A stretch of DNA of 64,000 bases from an uncultured Parabacteroides sp. GTDB taxonomy: Bacteria; Bacteroidota; Bacteroidia; Bacteroidales; Tannerellaceae. Positions 18,379 to 26,655 of this stretch are shown here, piece after piece (position 1 is the stretch's first letter; every line of letters begins with the position of its first letter). The translations under genes and the position numbers were made by a program. The stretch is from NCBI GenBank assembly GCA_944325345.1, contig CALUZV010000013.1, forward strand, positions 1-64,000. Reading direction: 5' to 3'. The notes under the pieces were generated by a model. It searched no databases, was not told the DNA's origin, and saw only the letters and a list, made by a program, of their open reading frames with translations.

Positions 18379-19152
18379 ATGGCAACAATTAATGCAATAG
18401 CACATCTGAACCAGTTAACAACAGACGTTACAAACGACTACTACCTCACCGTCCAGTCGCGAGGCTCCCTGAATCCGCACGGCGTTATCGAGCGGATGAG
18501 ACAACACGAGCTTCCCACCAAAAACGTCGATGGCGAGGCTTTCCTGGACAACTTCTTCGACGAGTGCATCCTCGCCTTGCAAGAAGGTTACAACATCAAC
18601 ACCCCATTATTCAACGCAGGCATCGGCCTCGAGGGGGGCGTCTTCGCCTCCGACCTTGGCCACACCGTCGGTCCCGACAAGGTGAAGGCCTACCTCCAAC
18701 TCACACAATCGGCCACCGCCCGCAAGGCGCTGGAGGAATCCTCGGTGTACATCTTCCAGCAATCGGCCGCCACACTGCCTACCATCCAGTCGGTTATGGA
18801 CCCGACAGAGGGCAAGGCCAACCACCTCAACCCCGGCGCGATGGTCCTCATCCAAGGGCTACGTATCGCAGTCAAAGGCGACGACCCCTCCATCGGCGTT
18901 ACCTTCACCAAGTCCGGCTCAAGCTCTACGACGGTCAAGGTCGGTGTCGAGAAGATTTTCCCCAACACGGCGACTAAGTTGCAGTTTGTTTTGCCTTCGG
19001 AAGTAACGGAGGGAGATTGGGAGGTGAGTGTAACGACACAGGCATCTACCTCCGGTACAGTCTTACTGAAAGAACCTCGCACAGGCGTATATGAGGAAAT
19101 TGTCAGAGTAGGAGATGAAGAAGAGGAACCTGATGGCCCCGTTGTTCAATAG
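18379..19152 (+). CDS. HU-like DNA-binding domain protein with DUF4469 Ig-like domain
   Basis: The 257-residue product has two parts. Residues 1-125 (NDYYLTVQSRGSLNPHGVIERM, FNAGIGLEGGVF) resemble the HU/IHF-like fold common in Bacteroidales. Residues 150-240 form a beta-rich Ig-like domain (DUF4469). AGGAGGT at 18369-18375 is close to ATG 18379, so this start is chosen over 18349. The acidic tail ends EEEPDGPVVQ, matching the PVVQ end of the DUF6261 protein. DNA binding is inferred from the fold only; its targets are unknown. A 23-bp palindrome array begins 9 bp after its stop. Confidence 0.7.
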   Translation: MATINAIAHLNQLTTDVTNDYYLTVQSRGSLNPHGVIERMRQHELPTKNVDGEAFLDNFFDECILALQEGYNINTPLFNAGIGLEGGVFASDLGHTVGPDKVKAYLQLTQSATARKALEESSVYIFQQSAATLPTIQSVMDPTEGKANHLNPGAMVLIQGLRIAVKGDDPSIGVTFTKSGSSSTTVKVGVEKIFPNTATKLQFVLPSEVTEGDWEVSVTTQASTSGTVLLKEPRTGVYEEIVRVGDEEEEPDGPVVQ

Positions 19153-19160
19153 CTTTTCAG

Positions 19161-19245
19161 TACCAAATGTTGGTAGCGATAACTACTAACAGTTAGTAGC
19201 GAGGGCTACCAACACTTGGTAGCGGTAACTACCAAGTTTTAGTAG
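19161..19245. repeat. Tandem hairpin array, 23-bp unit x 4
   Basis: Units start at 19161, 19184, 19207 and 19230. Each has a 6-bp inverted repeat with 3-nt loop: TACCAA-ATG-TTGGTA, TACTAA-CAG-TTAGTA, TACCAA-CAC-TTGGTA, TACCAA-GTT-TTAGTA. Spacers are of the type GCGRKRRC. The second unit keeps pairing through matched changes in both arms. It begins 9 bp after the DUF4469 stop. Confidence 0.9.
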
Positions 19246-19266
19246 AAAACGATACATTTATATTCA

Positions 19267-19293
19267 CCCCCGGGCGTGCCCCGGGGTTTTTTT
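19267..19293 (+). terminator. Rho-independent terminator
   Basis: CCCCGGG pairs with CCCGGGG around a 5-nt loop and is followed by seven T residues. It ends the DUF4469 transcript after the hairpin array. Confidence 0.85.
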
Positions 19294-19318
19294 ATGCCCA
19301 CAATTAAATTGAAATCCG

Positions 19319-19326
19319 TACTTTTG
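19319..19326 (+). promoter_or_regulatory. -7 box of the outer-membrane protein gene
   Basis: TACTTTTG matches TAnnTTTG exactly, 23 bp before ATG 19350. The -33 region is poor. Confidence 0.5.
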
Positions 19327-19349
19327 CCCCCCGATACAAAGCATCTCAA

Positions 19350-20537
19350 ATGAACATTCATACGAAGCATATACAAACCAGCCTGCTCGCCCTCGCCCTC
19401 CTCACCGGCAGCGCGCAGGCCGAGACAGGCGACCGGTTGGCCGAGGCGTACCGGATACCTCAGGACGCGCGTGGCCTCCTCGTGGCAAAGGTCGAGAGCG
19501 TCGAGTTCCTGAAAGACAACGAGTATAGTGGGGGGATACAAAAGGGATACACCCTTCCCGGCTTCCGCCTAAGCCCAAGGCTCATCTTCTTCCCGCACGA
19601 CAACATCAAGCTCGAGGCCGGGGCCTACCTGCTCCGCTACTGGGGGGCGCGCCGATACCCGTGCTACGCCTATTCCGACATTGCAAGGTGGCAGGGCGAA
19701 CAGTACCAGCACGGCTTCCACGCCCTTCCGTGGTTGAGGGCACAGTTCTCCTTGGGTGAGCATTGGAATATCGTCCTCGGCAACATCTACGGCGCGGGAG
19801 CTCACGGACTCCTCGAGCCGCTCTACAATCCCGAACTGAGCCTAACCGCCGACCCCGAGGCCGGGGCGCAGATACTCTTCGATACCGAGCGCGTCCACCT
19901 CGACATCTGGGGAAGCTGGGATAGTTTCATATTCCGGGGTGATACACATCAAGAGGCGTTTACCGTCGGGGCCGCCCTCCGGCTTCGGTGGAACCGACCC
20001 GAGGCGCCCGTACATTTCTACACCGACGTGCAGGCCCTGGCGCAGCACCGGGGTGGGGAGATTGATACTATCACGGTCAGCTCCGTGCAGACGTTGATGA
20101 ATGGCGCCGTCGCCGCCGGGGCTGTTTGGAATACACGCGGGCGGCACGTCCGGGCTGTCGGCGGGGAAATGTCCGTGGCAGGTTACTACCAGCAGGCGGG
20201 CGAGCTTCTGCCGTATGACGATGGCTACGGGGTATATGTGCGGGGCTGGGCCGAGGTGCACGACTTCCGTGTGAAGGCCGCCTTTTGGCACTCGAAGACC
20301 TTTGTTCCCCTCTTCGGAAGTCCGTTCTTCGGAGCAGTCTCACAGGCCGAGTCAGGCGTCTTCTACCCGAAGCAACAGATGGTCCAATGGGGGGCGGAGT
20401 ACGCGCGGAGCTTCGGGCGTGAATACACCGTCGGCGTGAAGGCCGATGTCTATCACCACCTCGGGCTGGGGACGAGCTTCTCGGCAGGTATCTTCATGCG
20501 GATAAGCCCGGAGTTTGTGATCAAGCGCTTCAGGTGA
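19350..20537 (+). CDS. Predicted outer-membrane beta-barrel protein
   Basis: The 395-residue product has a signal peptide (LLALALLTGSAQA, cleavage before ETGDR). The remainder is rich in alternating aromatic and polar residues, such as IKLEAGAYLLRYWG, WNIVLGNIYGAGAHG, VHLDIWGSWDSF and YTVGVKADVYHHLGLG, typical of amphipathic barrel strands. I do not recognise the family. The gene has its own -7 box and converges on mutS2, with only 3 bp between the two stop codons. Confidence 0.55.
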   Translation: MNIHTKHIQTSLLALALLTGSAQAETGDRLAEAYRIPQDARGLLVAKVESVEFLKDNEYSGGIQKGYTLPGFRLSPRLIFFPHDNIKLEAGAYLLRYWGARRYPCYAYSDIARWQGEQYQHGFHALPWLRAQFSLGEHWNIVLGNIYGAGAHGLLEPLYNPELSLTADPEAGAQILFDTERVHLDIWGSWDSFIFRGDTHQEAFTVGAALRLRWNRPEAPVHFYTDVQALAQHRGGEIDTITVSSVQTLMNGAVAAGAVWNTRGRHVRAVGGEMSVAGYYQQAGELLPYDDGYGVYVRGWAEVHDFRVKAAFWHSKTFVPLFGSPFFGAVSQAESGVFYPKQQMVQWGAEYARSFGREYTVGVKADVYHHLGLGTSFSAGIFMRISPEFVIKRFR

Positions 20538-20540
20538 GGC

Positions 20541-23009
20541 TCAGTCAAGCTCCACAACAGTTATCCCCGCCCCCCCGAGTTGGACATGCTCATCGTGGAA
20601 GTTGCGGACGCCCGGGACGGTCGCCAGATACTGACGCACCAGCTGGCGGAGGATGCCCGTTCCCGTCCCGTGGAGGATGCGGACGCGCTGGGCACCGACC
20701 TGGATAGCGTCGTCGATGAAATAGGTTACGGTCTGGAGGGCTTCGTCGCCGCGCATACCACGTATGTCAATCTCTTGTTTGAAGTTGAGACGCTTCTCGT
20801 GCATCTCGTCGGTCGTCTGCTCGCTGAGGAATGTGGCCTTCTGAGCCTCCCGCTTCAGCTGGTTGCGGCTGACGCGCTCGAGGCGGTCGAGCTTGACGGT
20901 GCTCTTGATCATGCCGAAGGCGACGGTCGCCTGGTTCCCCGCTACTTCGATAACCTCACCTGCCGAGGTCTGACCCTTGAGGCGCACCGCGTCGCCCGGC
21001 TTGAGAGGCTCGTCTTCGGGTCGCGGTTTCGGGAGCGCAGCCTTCTGTTGCTTACGGGCAGCACGGTCGCGAAGTTGCTGCATCTTGCGGGCGATGGCGT
21101 CGTTGTCGTCCGGTTTGTCGTGGACGGATGACTTGAAGTCTTCCAGGGAGCGGCGGGCGAGCTTCGTCTGCTCTTTGTCGGCCTGAGCCTCTCGGATTTC
21201 ACGGATGGTGTTCTCAATGCGGGCGTTGGCCTCGCGGAGGAGACGGTCGGCGTCTTCTTTCGCCTTGGCAAGGATTTCCTTACGCTGTGCGTTGATGTCA
21301 GCCAAGTCTTTCTCGTAGCGCGAGGTGATATCCTCGAGGCGTTTCTCGCGCTGGCGAATGTTCTGCCGCTTCGTCTCCCAGTACCGCTTGTCGCGCACAA
21401 TGTCCTGGAGGTACTTGTCCATATTAATGTAATCCTCACCTACCTTGGCGCTGGCGTCTGCGATGACCGCCTCGGGCAAACCAATCTTCCGGGCAATCTC
21501 GATGGCAAACGAGCTGCCGGGATGACCGATGGCGAGACGAAAGAGGGGCATCATCAGGTGGCGGTCGTAGAGCATAGCGCCGTTCACAATGCCCGGCGTG
21601 TCCTCGGCAAAGTGCTTCAGATTCTGGTAGTGCGTGGTGATGATGCCGAAGCAGCCGTTCTCGTTGAAGCGCTTGAGTAGGGCCTCGGCAAGTGCTCCTC
21701 CGATCTGGGGTTCGGTTCCGCTGCCGAACTCGTCGATGAGCAACATCGTGCGGGGCGAGCCGTTGCGGAGGAAGAACTTCATGTGGGTCAAGTGGGAGGA
21801 ATAGGTGCTAAGGTCGTTCTCGATGCTCTGCTCGTCTCCGATGTCGATAAAGATACTGTCGAAGATGCCCATGCGCGACGATTCATCCATCGACGGCAAC
21901 AAACCACACTGAAGCATATATTGGAGCAAGCCCACGGTCTTGAGGCAAACCGATTTGCCACCCGCGTTCGGACCTGAGATGAGCAATATGCGCCTGTCGT
22001 CCGCCCTCAGCTCTATATCAAGGGGCACCACTTCTTTCCCCTGCTTCTGCAAGGAGAGGAAAAGGAGCGGGTGGATGGCGCGGGACCAATCCAGACCTTG
22101 CCTGTCCTCTACGACCGGCATCACCCCGTGTATTTGCTGAGCGAAAAGTGCTTTGGCGCGGATGAAATCGATTTCCGCCAAGAACTCGTAGGAGTGGAGG
22201 ATGTCGCCGATGAGGGGCCGAACCTCAGAGGTGAACTCCGTCAGGATACGGACGATCTCACGTCGCTCTTCGGCCTCCAGTTCGCGGATACGGTTGTTCG
22301 CCTCGACCACTACCTCTGGTTCGATGAAAACTGTCTTTCCCGAAGCCGACTCGTCGTGGACGATGCCTTTAATCTTCCGCTTGAAAGCAGGAACCACAGG
22401 TATCATCAGACGACCGTCGCGCATCGTAGGTGCCACATCCTTATCTACTACGCCCTCGGCCTGTGCCGTCCGGAGGATAGACTGGAGGTTGCGGGAGATG
22501 CTGCTCATCGTGGCGGTCATCTCACGACGGATTTGGAGGAGGCGGTCGGACGCGCTATCTTTCATCTTGCCGAACTTGTCGAGCAAAGTATCGATGCGCC
22601 GAACCAATAAGGGGAAAACCATGGTATCGCCGGCAAGCTCGGCAAGAGCCGGGTACTTCAACTCGTCCGAGCCTTGAGGATGGAGGAAGCGAAGGATGTC
22701 GGCGATGGTAATCAACGAGCGTTTGAGGTCGAAGATTTCCTTCTCGTCGAGCCACGTCCCCTCTGGGCGGATGCGTCGGAGGGAATAGCGGACATCGAAG
22801 AAGTTGTTAGCCGGGAATTCCTCGTCGCCTTGCAGGATGCGGACGAACTCGGCCGTCTGAGACAGCCAGGTATGAATAGTAGGGAAATCATTGGAGAAGG
22901 CCATCGCGTCCACTCGGTCTTTCCCGAGAGGGCTGAGGCAGTTGGAGGCAACAAAAAGACGGACTTTATCGAAGCCCGTCTTCTCTTCAAAATGGTTCGG
23001 ATAAATCAT
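20541..23009 (-). CDS. mutS2: MutS2 family ATPase with Smr domain
   Basis: MutS-like ATPase lacking the mismatch-recognition domain; family members act on recombination intermediates or on collided ribosomes. The 822 residues show Walker A GPNAGGKSVCLKTVG, the Walker B region MLLIDEFGSGTEP, a long coiled coil (about residues 515-640) and a C-terminal Smr nuclease domain with DIRGMRGDEA and HGTGTGILR. It starts 1 bp after the stop of the PDZ-protein gene, so both are likely co-transcribed from the promoter at 24465-24472. Confidence 0.93.
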   Translation of the reverse strand: MIYPNHFEEKTGFDKVRLFVASNCLSPLGKDRVDAMAFSNDFPTIHTWLSQTAEFVRILQGDEEFPANNFFDVRYSLRRIRPEGTWLDEKEIFDLKRSLITIADILRFLHPQGSDELKYPALAELAGDTMVFPLLVRRIDTLLDKFGKMKDSASDRLLQIRREMTATMSSISRNLQSILRTAQAEGVVDKDVAPTMRDGRLMIPVVPAFKRKIKGIVHDESASGKTVFIEPEVVVEANNRIRELEAEERREIVRILTEFTSEVRPLIGDILHSYEFLAEIDFIRAKALFAQQIHGVMPVVEDRQGLDWSRAIHPLLFLSLQKQGKEVVPLDIELRADDRRILLISGPNAGGKSVCLKTVGLLQYMLQCGLLPSMDESSRMGIFDSIFIDIGDEQSIENDLSTYSSHLTHMKFFLRNGSPRTMLLIDEFGSGTEPQIGGALAEALLKRFNENGCFGIITTHYQNLKHFAEDTPGIVNGAMLYDRHLMMPLFRLAIGHPGSSFAIEIARKIGLPEAVIADASAKVGEDYINMDKYLQDIVRDKRYWETKRQNIRQREKRLEDITSRYEKDLADINAQRKEILAKAKEDADRLLREANARIENTIREIREAQADKEQTKLARRSLEDFKSSVHDKPDDNDAIARKMQQLRDRAARKQQKAALPKPRPEDEPLKPGDAVRLKGQTSAGEVIEVAGNQATVAFGMIKSTVKLDRLERVSRNQLKREAQKATFLSEQTTDEMHEKRLNFKQEIDIRGMRGDEALQTVTYFIDDAIQVGAQRVRILHGTGTGILRQLVRQYLATVPGVRNFHDEHVQLGGAGITVVELD

Positions 23010-23010
23010 G

Positions 23011-24435
23011 CTATTTTAGTTCAATCGTTACTTCTTTGCGGATAGTTGGGCGGATGATAACCTCGGAGCGTTCCTTTTTCCGCACGATAGTGAGGGTACA
23101 GGAGTTGTTGCCGGTCGGATTGACGTAAGGCGTGAACGCGTAGAGGTAGGAGAATGCCGTCAGATTATTCTCGTTCTGGAAAGCATCGGCGATGTTTGGA
23201 TACTGGAAGGCATCCCACAACATACAGCGGGTGAATCCATTCACGTCGGTATATTGGGTTTTCGGATCGCGGTACGAGAATGTGTTTGTGATGAATTGCC
23301 GATAGGCTGCCGAGAACTCGTCTATGCTGTATGATAGCTTATGCTCGTCAATGCGTTCGATGATATCTCCAGCGACGATGCCCGCCTCGGCAGCGGGAGA
23401 GTTTGCATCGACGGCGGCGACCTCATTCAGCTTGTCCATGTTGAAATTGAGGCCGGTATAATTGTATGCCCTTTGTATAACCGTGAAAGGTACGTTCTGC
23501 TTAAACCGGATATAAGGAAACTGGAAACACATCAGAGGGACATGCATCCGGGCATAATCTTCCAAGCGGAACGGCTCTTTCAACAACTCGTTCGCCTCAC
23601 ATTCCCAAATCACCCTTCCCGGCTGAATCTTGCAATCGATAAGGCGGAAGCCGAACTGCAGAAGGTATGCAGCCTCCGATTCTGAAGCAGACGGGCTGAG
23701 GAACGGGAGCTCCACCATTGCGTTCCGGCGGAAATCATAGCGGAACGTCTTCTCGGTCTTTATCGCGACGCTGTTTTGCCCCTTGTAATTGGGATTGCGG
23801 TCGAAATAATAGAATGTTTCGACACGAAGGTCGGGGTCAGCGCCGTTAGGTTCCAGACCTTTTTCCATCAGCTCGCTTTGGATGGCACGGTTGATGACAC
23901 GTTCCAGATCGCCATTGTTAGCATCCTCGGGAGCGAAAGCGAAGGTCTTGAAAGAAGAAAACTGTACGGTATCATTAACCGAAGTTGTCTTGAAAGGGCA
24001 GACGAAGCGGCGTTCGCTGGTCGTCTCCAGACTGTACATACAGAAAGCTGCCGCCAGTTGTTCTTCAGAGATGGCGTTAGCCGGTTTGCATTCCTTTCGG
24101 AGGATGACTTGCCTTGCCGGATTCTTGAAGTTGGATAGCGTAAGCTCGATATCCCTTTTACCTACGGGGTTCAGCAAGATTTCTATTTCGGAAGCACTGA
24201 GGTTCTTTGTATTGATGCCTTCGATTTCCGTGATGATATCGCTTTGCGTGATTCCCGCCCGCTCTGCAGACGAGTAAGGGGCAACGCCCGTAATCACAGG
24301 CATTTTAGTTCCCCAGTTCTTGCTTTTGCTTATATCATACGTAATTCCCGAGCGGCAAACGGAACTTTTCTTCCCTTGAGCAGCCAAAGAAAGTAACGCA
24401 AGGCAAAAGAATGCAGCTAAGAATAATCTTCTCAT
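23011..24435 (-). CDS. Exported protein with two PDZ domains
   Basis: The 474-residue product starts MRRLFLAAFFCLALLSLAAQG, a signal peptide. A first PDZ domain covers about residues 25-110 (ITGVAPYSSAERAGITQSDII) and a second about residues 325-375 (AAVDANSPAAEAGIVAGDII). Between them, about residues 135-290, lies a lipid-binding-like domain with FSSFKTFAFAPED, which may be DUF4136-related. No protease catalytic triad is seen, so it is more likely a scaffold or chaperone than an enzyme. ATG 24435 is preferred to ATG 24453 because it gives the signal peptide directly. Confidence 0.65.
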   Translation of the reverse strand: MRRLFLAAFFCLALLSLAAQGKKSSVCRSGITYDISKSKNWGTKMPVITGVAPYSSAERAGITQSDIITEIEGINTKNLSASEIEILLNPVGKRDIELTLSNFKNPARQVILRKECKPANAISEEQLAAAFCMYSLETTSERRFVCPFKTTSVNDTVQFSSFKTFAFAPEDANNGDLERVINRAIQSELMEKGLEPNGADPDLRVETFYYFDRNPNYKGQNSVAIKTEKTFRYDFRRNAMVELPFLSPSASESEAAYLLQFGFRLIDCKIQPGRVIWECEANELLKEPFRLEDYARMHVPLMCFQFPYIRFKQNVPFTVIQRAYNYTGLNFNMDKLNEVAAVDANSPAAEAGIVAGDIIERIDEHKLSYSIDEFSAAYRQFITNTFSYRDPKTQYTDVNGFTRCMLWDAFQYPNIADAFQNENNLTAFSYLYAFTPYVNPTGNNSCTLTIVRKKERSEVIIRPTIRKEVTIELK

Positions 24436-24464
24436 GTTATTTCGAATATACATTTATGGTTGCG

Positions 24465-24472
24465 CAAAGATA
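24465..24472 (-). promoter_or_regulatory. -7 box of the PDZ-mutS2 operon
   Basis: TATCTTTG on the minus strand, 30 bp before the chosen start. It faces the dnaN promoter 42 bp away, so the divergent promoters share upstream sequence. Confidence 0.5.
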
Positions 24473-24513
24473 CAGAATTTCGTAGAAATGTTTCCCAATT
24501 CATGCATTATTCG

Positions 24514-24521
24514 TACTTTTG
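24514..24521 (+). promoter_or_regulatory. -7 box of dnaN
   Basis: TACTTTTG matches TAnnTTTG exactly. The start would be near 24528, giving a leader of about 84 nt before ATG 24612. Confidence 0.55.
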
Positions 24522-24611
24522 CTGTGCTGAAAACGTATGGGAAACGTACTTTCCCGGTATAGCATATATTATATTAATGTAGAAAGATAAAATAGATAAA
24601 CATAAAACGAT

Positions 24612-25736
24612 ATGAAATTTGATGTATCCAGCACCGCTTTGCTTTCACGACTGCAAGCAATCAGCAAAGTCATAGTCAATAAAAACTCACTCCCGATATT
24701 GGACTGTTTCTTGTTCGATTTGGAAGGTAATCTGCTAACTATAACGGCTTCGGATGCCGAGACTCGGATGGTTACTTCGGTAGAAGTGATGAATGCCGAA
24801 GGTTCCGGACTATTTGCTGTATCGGCTAAAATCTTACTTGACCCGTTGAAGGAACTTCCGGAACAACCGCTTACCTTTGATATTAATGATGACAACTTGG
24901 AAATATTCATTCATTTCCAGAATGGTAAATATAATTTCATAGGACAGAAAGGTGATACTTATCCCCAGCAAAAACCGCTGAGCGATACGGCTGTTTCTTT
25001 GACGTTAGAGTCCTCTAAACTCTTGAATGGCATTAGCCGTTCACTTTTTGCTACCGCAGAAGATGAATTGCGTCCCGTGATGAACGGTATCTATTTTGAT
25101 ATTCTTCCGGATTCATTGACATTCGTAGCGTCGGATGGACATAAATTGGTGCGTCTGCGTAACCTTGCCATCAAATCACCGGAACGTGCATCTTTCATCT
25201 TGCCCAAGAAACCGGCGAACTTGCTGAAGAATATTTTGGCCAAGGATAGCGATATGGTAATTATCAAATTCGATGGCAATAATGTTTATGTGGCTTGCAA
25301 CAACTTCGAGATGGTTTGCCGTCTTATCGAAGGACGTTATCCGAATTACAACAGCGTGATTCCGAAAGAGAATCCTTATAAAGTAACCATTGACCGCGTA
25401 TCTTTCCTCAATGCATTGAAGCGTGTATCTATTTTCTCTAATCCTGCCAGCAGTCTGGTGAAGCTACATCTTAGCGATGGGAAGATGCTTGTTTCTGCAC
25501 AAGATATCGACTTCTCTTATGCTGCTGAGGAATTGGTTGCTTGCCAATATGAAGGAGCAGAACTGAGCATCGGTTTCAAGGCAACCTATTTAATTGAAAT
25601 ATTAGGCAACATCAGCTCAGACGAAGTAATCTTTGAATTGGCCGACCCGTCGCGTGCCGGTGTCTTGGTGCCTTCGGAGAATGAAGAGGATGAAGACCTC
25701 TTGATGTTGCTGATGCCGATGATGCTGAATGATTGA
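24612..25736 (+). CDS. dnaN: DNA polymerase III beta sliding clamp
   Basis: Ring-shaped processivity factor of the replicase. The 374-residue product, of normal length, shows MKFDVSSTALLSRLQAISKVI, KNSLPILDCF, the mid-protein VASDGHKLVRLR and a C-terminus LLMLLMPMMLND close to the usual (L)MPMR end that contacts the binding pocket. It heads a run with a DnaQ-like exonuclease, coaBC, a DUF4835 gene and recN, all closely spaced. Confidence 0.96.
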   Translation: MKFDVSSTALLSRLQAISKVIVNKNSLPILDCFLFDLEGNLLTITASDAETRMVTSVEVMNAEGSGLFAVSAKILLDPLKELPEQPLTFDINDDNLEIFIHFQNGKYNFIGQKGDTYPQQKPLSDTAVSLTLESSKLLNGISRSLFATAEDELRPVMNGIYFDILPDSLTFVASDGHKLVRLRNLAIKSPERASFILPKKPANLLKNILAKDSDMVIIKFDGNNVYVACNNFEMVCRLIEGRYPNYNSVIPKENPYKVTIDRVSFLNALKRVSIFSNPASSLVKLHLSDGKMLVSAQDIDFSYAAEELVACQYEGAELSIGFKATYLIEILGNISSDEVIFELADPSRAGVLVPSENEEDEDLLMLLMPMMLND

Positions 25737-25754
25737 ACTATTCAAGACTGACGT

Positions 25755-26525
25755 ATGCAGCTGAATCTGAAGAATCCGTTGGTGTTTTTCGACTTGGAGA
25801 CCACCGGAATTGATATTGTACGAGACCGGATTGTGGAGATTTCCTATATCAAGGTTTATCCGAACGGAAAAGAGGAAACGAAAACGCAACGGATTAATCC
25901 CGGAATGCCGATTCCGCCGGCATCGACTGCCATCCACGGCATTACGGATGACGACGTGAAGGATTGTCCTCATTTCAAGGAAATCGCAAAGACGCTGGCC
26001 GCGCAAATCGAAGGGTGCGACTTGGCGGGATATAATTCCAACCGTTTCGATATTCCCATGTTGGCCGAGGAATTTCTTCGTGCCGACGTGAATGTGGATT
26101 TGACCAAGCGGAAGTTTATCGACGTGCAGACTATCTTCCACAAGATGGAGCAGCGGACGCTTTCTGCCGCTTATAAATTCTATTGTAACAAGTCGTTGGA
26201 GAATGCCCATACGGCGTCGGCGGATACAATGGCGACCTACGAAGTGTTGAAGGCGCAGCTCGACCGGTATCCGGAGTTGGAGAATGACGTAACATTCTTA
26301 TCTAAGTTCTCCAGCTTTAATAACAACGTCGATTTCGCCGGGCGGATGGTTTACAACGACAAAGGGCAAGAAGTCTTTAACTTTGGCAAGCATAAAGGGC
26401 AGTTGGTTACGGAAGTATTTGCCTCCGACCCCAATTATTATGCTTGGATGATGAACGGAGATTTCCCGTTGAATACCAAACAAAAATTGACTGAGATAAA
26501 ACTAAGAGGATTTAATCAGAAATAA
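25755..26525 (+). CDS. DnaQ-like 3'-5' exonuclease (epsilon subunit family)
   Basis: The DEDDh exonuclease fold is seen in VFFDLETTGID (Exo I), YNSNRFDIPML (Exo II) and NAHTASADTMATYEVL (Exo III, with the catalytic His). After about residue 200 lies a second small domain, FGKHKGQLVTEVF...YYAWM, of the DUF3820 type. The 18-bp gap to dnaN suggests joint expression; the product may proofread or process DNA ends. A 22-bp repeat array follows immediately. Confidence 0.88.
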   Translation: MQLNLKNPLVFFDLETTGIDIVRDRIVEISYIKVYPNGKEETKTQRINPGMPIPPASTAIHGITDDDVKDCPHFKEIAKTLAAQIEGCDLAGYNSNRFDIPMLAEEFLRADVNVDLTKRKFIDVQTIFHKMEQRTLSAAYKFYCNKSLENAHTASADTMATYEVLKAQLDRYPELENDVTFLSKFSSFNNNVDFAGRMVYNDKGQEVFNFGKHKGQLVTEVFASDPNYYAWMMNGDFPLNTKQKLTEIKLRGFNQK

Positions 26526-26533
26526 TAAGGATA

Positions 26534-26621
26534 TTTTCCTTCGGAGGAAACATCATTTTCATCCGGAGGAAAATATATTTTTATCCGAAGGAAAAAGTAT
26601 TTTCATCCGAAGGAAAATTTC
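26534..26621. repeat. Tandem array, 22-bp unit x 4
   Basis: Units start at 26534, 26556, 26578 and 26600. Each is a quasi-palindrome of the type TTTTCATCCGGAGGAAAA; the first has TTTCCT-TCGG-AGGAAA. It begins 8 bp after the exonuclease stop and ends about 35 bp before coaBC. A decayed half-unit (CCGGATGAAGG) follows. Confidence 0.85.
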
Positions 26622-26655
26622 GCCGGATGAAGGGCTATATTTAATAGAACGCAAG

